Below are positions 1 to 5,114 of a DNA stretch of 5,114 nucleotides, piece after piece. The stretch comes from Pseudomonadota bacterium (GTDB lineage Bacteria; Pseudomonadota; Gammaproteobacteria; Steroidobacterales; Steroidobacteraceae): the NCBI GenBank assembly GCA_021838065.1, contig JAKCEJ010000227.1, positions 1 through 5,114 on the forward strand, read 5' to 3'. The position numbers and the translations under genes are program-made. The number at the start of each line of letters is the position of its first letter. Within the stretch, counting starts at the first letter, position 1. Under the pieces are notes generated by a model. It was given only the letters and a program-made list of their open reading frames with translations. It had not been told where the DNA came from and ran no database searches.

Positions 1-1025
1 GCTTTCATGCGGCCGCGCGTGGGGATGTCATCCTCAACCCCTTCGAGCGGCGCGCCGCGAGATGGGACCCGTTTGCCGAGCTCTCAGGGCCGGCCGATCC
101 GGAGCAGCTCGCCTCGAGCCTGATCGCCGCCGGCGAGGATGCCGCGGGCCGCGAGTGGCGCGGCTATGCGCGCACATTCCTCGCCGCCGTGCTGCGCCGC
201 GCCGGCGAGCACGGCGGCGAGATCGGGGAGCTGTGGCGGCTCATTGCGATCGCCCCGGGCGCGGAGTTGCGCCTCCTGCTGCGCGACACGCCCGCGCAGC
301 CCTTTCTCGAGCCGGAGAACGCGCGCATGTTCGGGTCGATTCGCTCGGTGGCGACCGCCTGCACCGCGGCGCTCGAGCATGTGCGTGAGCAGAGTGCGCG
401 CGGCTTCTCGGTGCGCTCATGGGTGCGCCAAGGCAGAGGCGTGCTGTTTCTGCCGTATCGGGCCGGGCAGATCGCCGCGCTGCGCACGCTCATCGCCAGC
501 TGGATGCGCCTGGCGGTATTCGAGACGCTGGACGGGCCCGCGGGGGATCGGCGCCTGTGGTTCATCGTCGATGAGCTCGACGCACTGGGGGCCATCGACG
601 GCCTGCGCGATGCCCTGGCGCGGCTGCGCAAGTTCGGCGGCCGATGCGTCCTCGGACTGCAGTCAATTGCCCAAGTCGCCTCGATTTACGGCACGGGGGA
701 CGCACAGACCATCGTGGAAAACTGCGGCAACACGTTGATCCTGCGCTGCTCGGCGAGCGAGCGCGGCGGCACGGCGCAGTTCTGCTCGCGCCTGATCGGC
801 GAGCGGGAGATCACTCGGCGTACCGTCTCGCGCGGCCGCGACGGGTCGGGCGCCTTTGGCGGCGGGTCACGGGGTGTGCGCCGCTCGGTGCAGATCAGCG
901 AGCAGCGCGTGACGGAGATGGCCGTGTTGCCCTCGGAAATCGAACAGCTCCCGGACCTCGAGGGTTTTCTCAAGACTGCCGCATCGGCGCGCTGGCTGAG
1001 AGTCCGCCTCCCGCGGCCCGAGTGA
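1..1025 (+). CDS. traD: Type IV coupling protein (TraD/TrwB/VirD4 family), 5' end missing
   Basis: This is the C-terminal 340 residues of a conjugative coupling ATPase. Proteins of this family form inner-membrane hexamers that deliver the relaxase-DNA complex to a type IV secretion channel. The reading frame is open from the window edge (first full codon at base 3) to TGA at 1023-1025. Visible residues include GDVILNPF (7-14), typical of TraD/TrwB; REWRGYARTF (50-59); a Walker B strand LWFIVDELDALG with D190-E191; the GLQSIAQ motif (218-224), matching the conserved glutamine motif of RecA-like motor ATPases; and an NC-NTLILR stretch from residue 240. The N-terminal membrane anchor and Walker A loop must lie left of the window. 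The relaxase gene follows after 36 bases on the same strand, the usual partner arrangement. Assignment to the family is secure; the exact subfamily and gene name are not. Confidence 0.9.
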   Translation, partial: FHAAARGDVILNPFERRAARWDPFAELSGPADPEQLASSLIAAGEDAAGREWRGYARTFLAAVLRRAGEHGGEIGELWRLIAIAPGAELRLLLRDTPAQPFLEPENARMFGSIRSVATACTAALEHVREQSARGFSVRSWVRQGRGVLFLPYRAGQIAALRTLIASWMRLAVFETLDGPAGDRRLWFIVDELDALGAIDGLRDALARLRKFGGRCVLGLQSIAQVASIYGTGDAQTIVENCGNTLILRCSASERGGTAQFCSRLIGEREITRRTVSRGRDGSGAFGGGSRGVRRSVQISEQRVTEMAVLPSEIEQLPDLEGFLKTAASARWLRVRLPRPE

Positions 1026-1061
1026 CGACGGGGATCCACGCAACGCTGCAGGGGCTCGGCG

Positions 1062-2168
1062 ATGGCCATCTTCCACATGCAGATCAACACGGTGTCGCGC
1101 TCGAACGGCCGCAACGCTCCGGCGTCGGCGGCGTATCGCGCCGGGGAGCGGATCCGCGACGAGCGGACCGGGGCCGTTTACGATCACCGCAACCGCCGCG
1201 ACGTGCTGCACAAGGAGATCCTGTTGCCCTCCCGGCTCGAGCAGCACGGGGCGGCGCTCGATTGGGCGCGCGAGCGCTCGAGCCTGTGGAATGCGGCGGA
1301 GCGGATCGAGACGCGGCGGGACTCGCGGGTGGCGCGCGAGTACATGGTCGCGCTGCCTCCGGAACTGCCCGCCGCGCAGCGCGTGGCCCTGGCGCGGGCC
1401 TTCTCGCGCGAGATCGCTGATCGCTACAACATCGCGGTCGATCTGGCGGTCCATGCGCCGCGTCCCTTCGGAGATCAGCGCAACTTCCATGCGCACCTGC
1501 TGACCTCGACGCGCCAGGTTGCAGTCGATGGCCTCGGACCGAAGACGGGCCTCGACATGAAAGGCACGACGCGCGCCGAGCTCGGCCTGCCCACGAACCG
1601 CAAGGAATTCATCGCGCTGCGCCAGCGCTGGGCGGACCTCGTCAACGAGCATCTGCGCGCGGCGCACCTCGAGGCGCGGGTCGATTCGCGCAGTCTCGAG
1701 GCTCAGGGCATCGACCGCGAGCCGCTTCCGCGCCTTCCCTACGCGGCCATCGCCTCGGAGCGGCGCGGCGAGCGCAGCGAAGTCGCCGAACGAATCCGCG
1801 AGCGCTATCGCGCCCGGGTCGCGGCTCGCGCGGAGCGCGCCGACTCGTCGGCTCTCGCGGCGACGCCCAATACGGCCCCGCAGCCCTCGGCCCCGGCGGC
1901 GCAAACCACAACGTCCAGCGGCTCCGAGCAGCGGCAGCGACAGGCGGTGCGCGACTGGCTGCAGTACCGCCAGGCGCGCGGCCGCGCTGCGGGAACTCAA
2001 GCCCCGAGCGGCGGGTTATTGCCGAGCGAGACGGTGCGGCGCCAAGCGATCGAGGCGTGGCACGCCGAACGGGCGAAGGGGGCAGAGAGTCACGCGCCGG
2101 CAGGCGAGCCGGAGCGCTCGACCGAGAGTCAATCCGGCGCGGGCCGCGATCGCGATCTTTCCTGGTGA
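1062..2168 (+). CDS. mobA: MobA/MobL-family (MOBQ) conjugative relaxase, complete and without helicase domain
   Basis: This 368-residue relaxase is expected to nick one strand at oriT and stay linked to the 5' end through a tyrosine. The N terminus MAIFHMQINTVSRSNGR and the AAYRAGERI motif are typical of MobA/MobL and of the TraA N terminus of Ti-type plasmids. Tyr25 is at the same residue number as I recall for the catalytic tyrosine of R1162 MobA. The metal-binding HUH part is H131 plus NFHAHLLTSTR with H143 and H145. The last 90 or so residues are low-complexity, rich in Ala, Arg, Glu and Gln, with a twice-repeated RQA(V/I)xxW pattern. TraA-type proteins of about 1000 residues carry a helicase domain here; this one stops instead, so unwinding would rely on another protein. 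The start is supported by AGGGG at 1050-1054, seven bases before the ATG. It probably forms an operon with the coupling-protein gene upstream. Confidence 0.92.
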   Translation: MAIFHMQINTVSRSNGRNAPASAAYRAGERIRDERTGAVYDHRNRRDVLHKEILLPSRLEQHGAALDWARERSSLWNAAERIETRRDSRVAREYMVALPPELPAAQRVALARAFSREIADRYNIAVDLAVHAPRPFGDQRNFHAHLLTSTRQVAVDGLGPKTGLDMKGTTRAELGLPTNRKEFIALRQRWADLVNEHLRAAHLEARVDSRSLEAQGIDREPLPRLPYAAIASERRGERSEVAERIRERYRARVAARAERADSSALAATPNTAPQPSAPAAQTTTSSGSEQRQRQAVRDWLQYRQARGRAAGTQAPSGGLLPSETVRRQAIEAWHAERAKGAESHAPAGEPERSTESQSGAGRDRDLSW

Positions 2169-2170
2169 GT

Positions 2171-2189
2171 GCGCCGGAGCGTCCGGCGC
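2171..2189. terminator. Perfect 8-bp stem-loop between convergent genes, possible bidirectional terminator
   Basis: GCGCCGGA (2171-2178) and TCCGGCGC (2182-2189) are perfect inverted copies around a 3-base loop. The stem fills most of the 29-base gap between the relaxase stop and the phosphatase stop. The position between two gene ends suits a shared transcription stop. There is no T-run on either side, so it is not a classic intrinsic terminator. It may instead stabilise 3' ends or be part of a transfer origin. Confidence 0.4.
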
Positions 2190-2197
2190 TGGCGCCG

Positions 2198-3094
2198 TCA
2201 GTTGAAATCGTGGGCGTAGGCGAGCATCGCGCCGCCGCGCACGGGAACCACGGTCACCATCGAATTGCCCATGCCCTGGCGGGCCCTGCGGTCCATGACG
2301 AAGTGGGCGGTGGCCATGCCGAGGGCGGCGGCCGCAACGGTGTCGGACAGCCAGTGGGCGTTGTGCTTCATGCGCAGGTAGGCCGTGCCGAGGCCGATGC
2401 CGTAGCCGATCACGCGGCGCAGCCAGCGGATCCTGGGATTGCCCGACTCGGCGAGCACAGTGCCGATGGCGAACGCGGCGGTCACGTGCAGGGAGGGAAA
2501 CGAGCTGCCGCCGGCGAACCATTTGTTCGAGTCGGTGGTCTGGTAGGGCCGCTGGCGGCCGAACATGTATTTCATGGTGAAGCCGGTGAGGGAGGCGAGT
2601 CCGGCCGATTCGAGCATGTTCCAGGATTCAGACTCGCCCTCGCTGCTGTGCGTCAGCGCGGCGTAGCCGAAGGTCAGCGCGAAGGCCGCAAATCCCGGCA
2701 TCGCGTCGGTGAGCGTGGCGCTCGAGGGCGGCTTGCCGCCGAAGGGCAGGCTCGAGCCGGCATCGAAGTGGTTGCGCACCTCGGTGTCATACTGGTGCGC
2801 GACCGCGATGGCCGCGAGTGCGCCGCCGAAGTACTCCCAGTTGCGCCGCTTCCAGTGCAGCGGATCGGTGTAGTACGCCTTCATGTCCCCGAGCGAGCGG
2901 AAGAAGAGCATCTTCAGCTCCGAGCGCTTCTTCGGGTAGTGAATGGCCGAGGGCGCCGGCAGCGGGGCCGGCATGGCCGTGGCGGCCGGCGGCGTTGCCG
3001 CCTGTTGTGCGGCGTGCACGAGCGGCGAGAGGGAACCCAGCAGCAGCGTGATGCCGAGTAGCCATGCGTGGCGATGCCGGTGATTGATCCTCAT
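2198..3094 (-). CDS. Exported PAP2-superfamily phosphatase
   Basis: A 298-residue protein with all three motifs of the PAP2/acid phosphatase superfamily: K175-x6-R182-P183 (KYMFGRQRP), P200-S201-L202-H203, and R241-x5-H247-x3-D251. His203 is the expected phospho-acceptor and His247/Asp251 the general acid-base pair. PSLH replaces the commoner PSGH. Residues 1-28 look like a Sec signal peptide: a basic start, a Leu-rich core, and VHA before AQQ. Several hydrophobic segments follow, roughly at 88-100, 131-147, 205-215, 228-240 and 252-267, so the active site probably faces the periplasm. Family members act on lipid phosphates such as undecaprenyl pyrophosphate, phosphatidic acid or lipid A, or on soluble phosphate esters; the substrate cannot be read from sequence. 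No other in-frame ATG lies near the start, and no Shine-Dalgarno sequence precedes it. The gene converges on the relaxase and follows the transporter on the same strand after 147 bases. Confidence 0.9.
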   Translation of the reverse strand: MRINHRHRHAWLLGITLLLGSLSPLVHAAQQAATPPAATAMPAPLPAPSAIHYPKKRSELKMLFFRSLGDMKAYYTDPLHWKRRNWEYFGGALAAIAVAHQYDTEVRNHFDAGSSLPFGGKPPSSATLTDAMPGFAAFALTFGYAALTHSSEGESESWNMLESAGLASLTGFTMKYMFGRQRPYQTTDSNKWFAGGSSFPSLHVTAAFAIGTVLAESGNPRIRWLRRVIGYGIGLGTAYLRMKHNAHWLSDTVAAAALGMATAHFVMDRRARQGMGNSMVTVVPVRGGAMLAYAHDFN

Positions 3095-3100
3095 CGGGAG

Positions 3101-3129
3101 ATTTTAGGGATTTCCAGCCGCTCCGCCAG
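3101..3129 (-). promoter_or_regulatory. Candidate promoter of the PAP2 phosphatase gene
   Basis: Reading the minus strand, TAAAAT (3106 down to 3101, five of six matches to TATAAT) lies 17 bases after CTGGCG (3129-3124, three of six matches to TTGACA). Only six bases separate the -10 box from the ATG at 3094, so transcription would start at or beside the first codon. The 3101-3187 stretch is visibly richer in A+T than its surroundings and holds small palindromes (GAAATTTC, ATGCAT, ATCGAT, CAATTG), which also suits a control region. The -35 match is poor. Confidence 0.35.
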
Positions 3130-3241
3130 AGGGCGATGCGAATAAATTCCCGCCACCGGAAATTTCATGCATCGATGGAACCAATTGCGCCGGTGACTCA
3201 TGGTGCCGTGCGTCACGAGAACGGTGCGCAGGGGGCGGATC

Positions 3242-4513
3242 TCAGAACACGTGTCCCAACGCCGCTGCCGCGAGCGCCGCGAGCAGCGCCGGCGGCATGA
3301 CCAGCACGCCGAGCCGAAGAAAGGTCATTGCATCGATGTGCACTCGCTCGCGGCGCAGGGCGATCAGCCACAGGATGGTGGCGAGCGAGCCGGTCACCGA
3401 GAGATTCGGGCCGAGATCGACGCCGATCAGCATGCCCGCGCGCAGGTCCGACAGTCCGTGCGCGGTGCCGACGGAGGCGGCAATGAGCGCCACGGGCAGG
3501 TTGTTCATGACATTGCTGGCGGCGGCCACGCCCCCTCCGGCGGCCAGCACCGCGAAACGGCCGGCGTGCAGCGCCACGTGCCCGATCAGCGCGCCGAGCG
3601 CCGCCAGCAGCCCGGTGCGGGCGAGACCGGCCACGAGAACGAAAAGGCCGGCGACCAGCGGCAGGACGCCCCAGGAGACTTCCTTGACGAGCGGCCAGGG
3701 GTTGCGTCGCTCGATCACGAGCACGAGCAGGAGTGTCAGTGCGGCGGCGCTGAAGGTGGGCACGCCCAGTTGCCGTCCGCTCGCCGACGCCCACAGCAGC
3801 GCGAGCACGGTGAGTCCGATGCCTGCGGCGGCGAGCCGTGCGGCGCGGCTCAGGCGCGGCACCGGCACATCGCAGGTAAAGGCGCCCTGCAGTGTCCTGT
3901 TCTGCGTGGCGCGCAGCGTCAGATACGTCACAACGATGGCCAGAACCGAAGGCAGCAGAAACTGCGCAAGCCACCGGCCGAGCGGCGGGAGGTGACTGGC
4001 GTAGACCACCAGGTTGGCCGGGTTGGCGATGGGCAGCAGAAAGCTCGCGGCGTTGGCGATGAAGGCGCAGACCAGCAGGTACGGCAGCGGTTCGGTGCGC
4101 GCGTGGCGGGTCGCCGCGTAAACCGCGGGCGTGAGGACGACCGCCGTGGCATCGTTCGACAACAGCGCCGTCACGCCGATGCCGACCAGGTAGATCAGGA
4201 CAAAGAGCCGGCGCGGCGAGCCGCGCGCGGCGCGCACCGCGTGCGCCGCGACCCAGTCGAACAGGCCCTCCGCGCGGGCCAGTTCCGCCAGCAGCATCAT
4301 GCCGGCGAGGAACAGGTATACATCGGTTCCCCGCCCGACGGCGACCCAGGCTTGCTGCCACGACAGCAGCGAGCCCAGCACGAGCAGCGACGCGCCGGCC
4401 ACGGCCCACAGCGCCTCGGAGATCCCCCAGGGGCGCAGCAGCACCCCGCAGACCGCAATCGCCGCGATCAGCCAGGTGATGTCGTTCGCGAGGCTGGCGT
4501 GAACCATGACCAT
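3242..4513 (-). CDS. arsB: ArsB-type membrane transporter (probable arsenite/antimonite efflux)
   Basis: A 423-residue polytopic inner-membrane protein, close to the roughly 430 residues usual for ArsB. Diagnostic stretches are SNDATAVVLTP (119-129), IANPANLVVY (162-171), NVMNNLPVAL (334-343) and GVDLGPNLSVTGSLATILW (364-382); the last corresponds to the CDLGPK...GSLATLLW region of E. coli ArsB. The two Asn-rich hairpins in the two halves reflect the inverted-repeat fold of the ion transporter superfamily. ArsB exports As(III)/Sb(III) in exchange for protons, or with the ATPase ArsA. The frame stays open upstream to an ATG at 4822, but that extension is hydrophilic, runs antisense to the repressor gene and is not ArsB-like. 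The ATG at 4513 is chosen because GAAGG (4525-4521) lies seven bases before it; an in-frame ATG at 4507 has worse spacing. No arsR, arsC or arsA is in view, so the substrate is inferred from family only. Confidence 0.87.
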   Translation of the reverse strand: MVMVHASLANDITWLIAAIAVCGVLLRPWGISEALWAVAGASLLVLGSLLSWQQAWVAVGRGTDVYLFLAGMMLLAELARAEGLFDWVAAHAVRAARGSPRRLFVLIYLVGIGVTALLSNDATAVVLTPAVYAATRHARTEPLPYLLVCAFIANAASFLLPIANPANLVVYASHLPPLGRWLAQFLLPSVLAIVVTYLTLRATQNRTLQGAFTCDVPVPRLSRAARLAAAGIGLTVLALLWASASGRQLGVPTFSAAALTLLLVLVIERRNPWPLVKEVSWGVLPLVAGLFVLVAGLARTGLLAALGALIGHVALHAGRFAVLAAGGGVAAASNVMNNLPVALIAASVGTAHGLSDLRAGMLIGVDLGPNLSVTGSLATILWLIALRRERVHIDAMTFLRLGVLVMPPALLAALAAAALGHVF

Positions 4514-4520
4514 GGTCAGT

Positions 4521-4525
4521 CCTTC
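4521..4525 (-). promoter_or_regulatory. Ribosome binding site of the ArsB-type gene (decides its start)
   Basis: On the minus strand GAAGG ends seven bases before the ATG at 4513-4511, good Shine-Dalgarno spacing. It favours this start over the ATG six bases further in and over the long upstream open frame. Confidence 0.65.
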
Positions 4526-4540
4526 AGTGGCCGGTGCGCC

Positions 4541-4569
4541 ATTGCACTGGTCGCGTCCGCCGCCGTCAA
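4541..4569 (-). promoter_or_regulatory. Candidate sigma70-type promoter of the ArsB-type gene
   Basis: On the minus strand, TTGACG (4569-4564, five of six consensus matches) and TGCAAT (4546-4541, four of six) are separated by exactly 17 bases. Transcription would begin near 4534, giving a leader of about 20 bases that includes the GAAGG ribosome binding site. It is the best promoter match in the divergent intergenic region. The 16-bp dyad at 4609-4624 lies about 40 bases upstream of this -35, so direct repression of this promoter by a protein bound there is possible but not the obvious reading. Confidence 0.5.
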
Positions 4570-4599
4570 GGCGTCGCTTGGGTCGGGCGCGCGGCCGGC

Positions 4600-4628
4600 T
4601 TGCCGGCTTACGACGCCAGTCGTAGACT
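4600..4628 (+). promoter_or_regulatory. Candidate promoter of the BlaI-family regulator gene
   Basis: TTGCCG (4600-4605) and TAGACT (4623-4628), each with four of six consensus matches, are 17 bases apart. The predicted start of transcription, seven bases past the -10 box, falls on base 4635, the first base of the GTG start codon. The -35 box overlaps the right arm of GCCGGC-TT-GCCGGC (4594-4607), and a perfect dyad fills the spacer. Confidence 0.45.
4609..4624. promoter_or_regulatory. Putative BlaI-type operator, perfect 6-bp dyad
   Basis: TACGAC (4609-4614) and GTCGTA (4619-4624) are exact inverted copies with a 4-base spacer, giving a 16-bp palindromic site. BlaI, MecI and CopY regulators bind as dimers to dyads whose arms contain TAC/GTA-type ends, and this site keeps that pattern. 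It sits between the -35 and -10 boxes of the regulator promoter and overlaps the first two bases of the -10, the classical position for repression. The likely ligand is the product of the adjacent gene, but this is inferred from position. Confidence 0.5.
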
Positions 4629-4634
4629 CGGCTT

Positions 4635-5030
4635 GTGAAGAGCTTCCGACTCCCCGCCGACGATCTGGAATACGCTGTGCTCACGGCGTTGTGGGAGTTC
4701 GGTACCGCCTCGGTGCGCGAGCTGCACGAGCGGCTTGGCGTGCCGCAGGGGCTGGTGTATACGACCATCGCCAAAGTGGTTGACCGCCTGCGCGAGAAGG
4801 GGCTGATCCAGCGCCAGCGCAAGGGCGCGGCATTTCAGTACCGCCCCCGGGTGGCGCGGGAGACGGTCGAGCGCGCCAGAGCGCGCAACGCGCTGACGCG
4901 TCTGCTCGGCGCGACGCCGCGCACCGCGGCCGCCGCACTGGTGGAGGCGGTCGAGGATCTCGATCCGGAGCTGCTCGCCGAACTGGAGCAGGCGGTGGCA
5001 GCCCGGCGGAGGGCGAAGAATGGAACGTGA
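4635..5030 (+). CDS. BlaI/MecI/CopY-family transcriptional repressor
   Basis: A 131-residue winged-helix regulator. The N-terminal domain (about 6-72) matches the penicillinase-repressor family: LEYAVLTALWEFGTASVREL, then LVYTTIAKVVDRLREKGLIQ as the recognition helix region, then a wing ending GAAFQYRP. The C-terminal part (about 84-121) has the LTRLLG...LVEAVEDLDPELLAELEQ dimerisation pattern. Such proteins repress beta-lactamase, copper or other stress genes; BlaI/MecI are inactivated by proteolysis triggered by an M56 sensor-protease, while CopY responds to metal. No CopY-like Cys pair is present, as the protein has no cysteine. The start is GTG at 4635, since a stop (TAG, 4623-4625) lies just upstream in frame. 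No Shine-Dalgarno sequence precedes it, consistent with a leaderless message. It is divergent from the ArsB-type gene and overlaps the next gene by 11 bases. Confidence 0.88.
   Translation: MKSFRLPADDLEYAVLTALWEFGTASVRELHERLGVPQGLVYTTIAKVVDRLREKGLIQRQRKGAAFQYRPRVARETVERARARNALTRLLGATPRTAAAALVEAVEDLDPELLAELEQAVAARRRAKNGT
5008..5013 (+). promoter_or_regulatory. Ribosome binding site of the gene cut by the right edge
   Basis: GGAGGG ends six bases before the ATG at 5020, inside the 3' end of the regulator gene. This strong site supports the overlapping start and translation from the same message as the regulator. Confidence 0.65.
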
Positions 5031-5114
5031 GACGCTGCTGACGATGCTGCTGATGATCTTCGGCGGCTGCGCGCTGCAGGTGCTGGCGGCCTGGCCGGGC
5101 ACGCTGCCCGTCCT
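5020..5114 (+). CDS. Start of a membrane protein gene, cut by window edge (possible M56 sensor-protease)
   Basis: Thirty-one codons are visible from the ATG at 5020, beginning MERETLLTMLLMIFGGC and continuing as a mostly hydrophobic segment to ...WPGTLPVL. This looks like a first membrane-spanning helix or an uncleaved signal anchor. The ATG overlaps the end of the regulator gene by 11 bases and has a strong ribosome binding site, so the two are very probably translated from one message. BlaI-family genes are often followed by a BlaR1/MecR1-like M56 metallopeptidase whose N terminus is a string of membrane helices, and that is the best guess from context. The visible residues alone do not identify the family. 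Other polytopic proteins remain possible; the PGTL stretch faintly recalls the ComEC N terminus. The zinc-binding HExxH motif that would settle it lies outside the window. Confidence 0.65.
   Translation, partial: MERETLLTMLLMIFGGCALQVLAAWPGTLPV

Noticed and set aside
867..2000. 377-codon open frame on the - strand
   Set aside because: It is antisense to the coupling-protein end and the relaxase, both of which have clear family motifs. Its composition is Arg/Ala/Leu-rich shadow sequence.
2146..2157. GCGATCGC / GATCGCGATC palindromes as possible HIP1-like or integration sites
   Set aside because: They fall inside relaxase codons for Arg-Asp-Arg-Asp, and such strings arise easily in this composition. 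They are mentioned only as part of the speculative oriT finding.
2057..3061. 334-codon open frame on the + strand
   Set aside because: It overlaps the relaxase tail and runs antisense to the phosphatase, which has a signal peptide and three catalytic motifs. No domain is visible in the + strand product.
3186..3230. Nested inverted repeats after the transporter gene (TGCGC/GCGCA outside, GTGAC/GTCAC inside)
   Set aside because: Each arm is only five bases, with mismatched segments between the arms, a 14-base loop and no T-run. It is too weak to call a terminator.
3200..4783. 527-codon open frame on the + strand
   Set aside because: It lies antisense to the ArsB-type gene. Its product is a charged, Gln/Arg/Gly-rich string with no recognisable domain, as expected from G+C-biased codons read on the opposite strand.
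4514..4822. N-terminal extension of the ArsB-type protein back to an ATG at 4822
   Set aside because: The extra 103 residues are hydrophilic, run through the divergent promoter region and antisense to the regulator gene. ArsB proteins start directly before the first membrane helix, and GAAGG supports the start at 4513.

Overview
The window is G+C-rich DNA (about two thirds or more by eye) with tightly packed genes. The protein families and general style suggest a proteobacterium, most likely gamma or beta, but nothing here fixes the genus. There is no rRNA, tRNA, CRISPR array or insertion sequence, and no gene-free stretch longer than about 150 bases.

Left part (1-2168, + strand): a conjugation or mobilization module. 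It holds the 3' two thirds or so of a TraD/TrwB/VirD4-type coupling ATPase, then, 36 bases later, a complete short MobA/MobL (MOBQ) relaxase with the catalytic tyrosine and HUH histidines in place. In such systems the relaxase nicks oriT and the coupling ATPase hands the relaxase-DNA complex to a type IV secretion channel. No mating-pair genes are visible. The module faces a phosphatase gene tail to tail, across a 29-base gap holding a perfect 8-bp stem-loop.

Middle (2198-4513, - strand): an exported PAP2-superfamily phosphatase and, upstream of it on the same strand, an ArsB-type membrane transporter (arsenite/antimonite efflux family). Their 147-base gap holds an A+T-richer patch with a candidate promoter for the phosphatase.

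Right part (4635-5114, + strand): a BlaI/MecI/CopY-family winged-helix repressor, divergent from the transporter, whose 3' end overlaps by 11 bases the start of a membrane-protein gene cut by the window edge. The 121-base divergent region holds a promoter for each direction. A perfect 16-bp dyad lies between the -35 and -10 of the repressor promoter, suggesting autoregulation. The spacing also suggests that the repressor mRNA is leaderless and starts at its GTG codon.

Most genes here belong to known families. The most noteworthy points are the operator/leaderless architecture of the BlaI-type gene, a matching -10-to-start spacing at the phosphatase gene, the ArsB-type pump without ArsR or ArsC in view, and a possible MOBQ-like nick-site core at the relaxase stop codon. 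I see no convincing evidence for an entirely new system.
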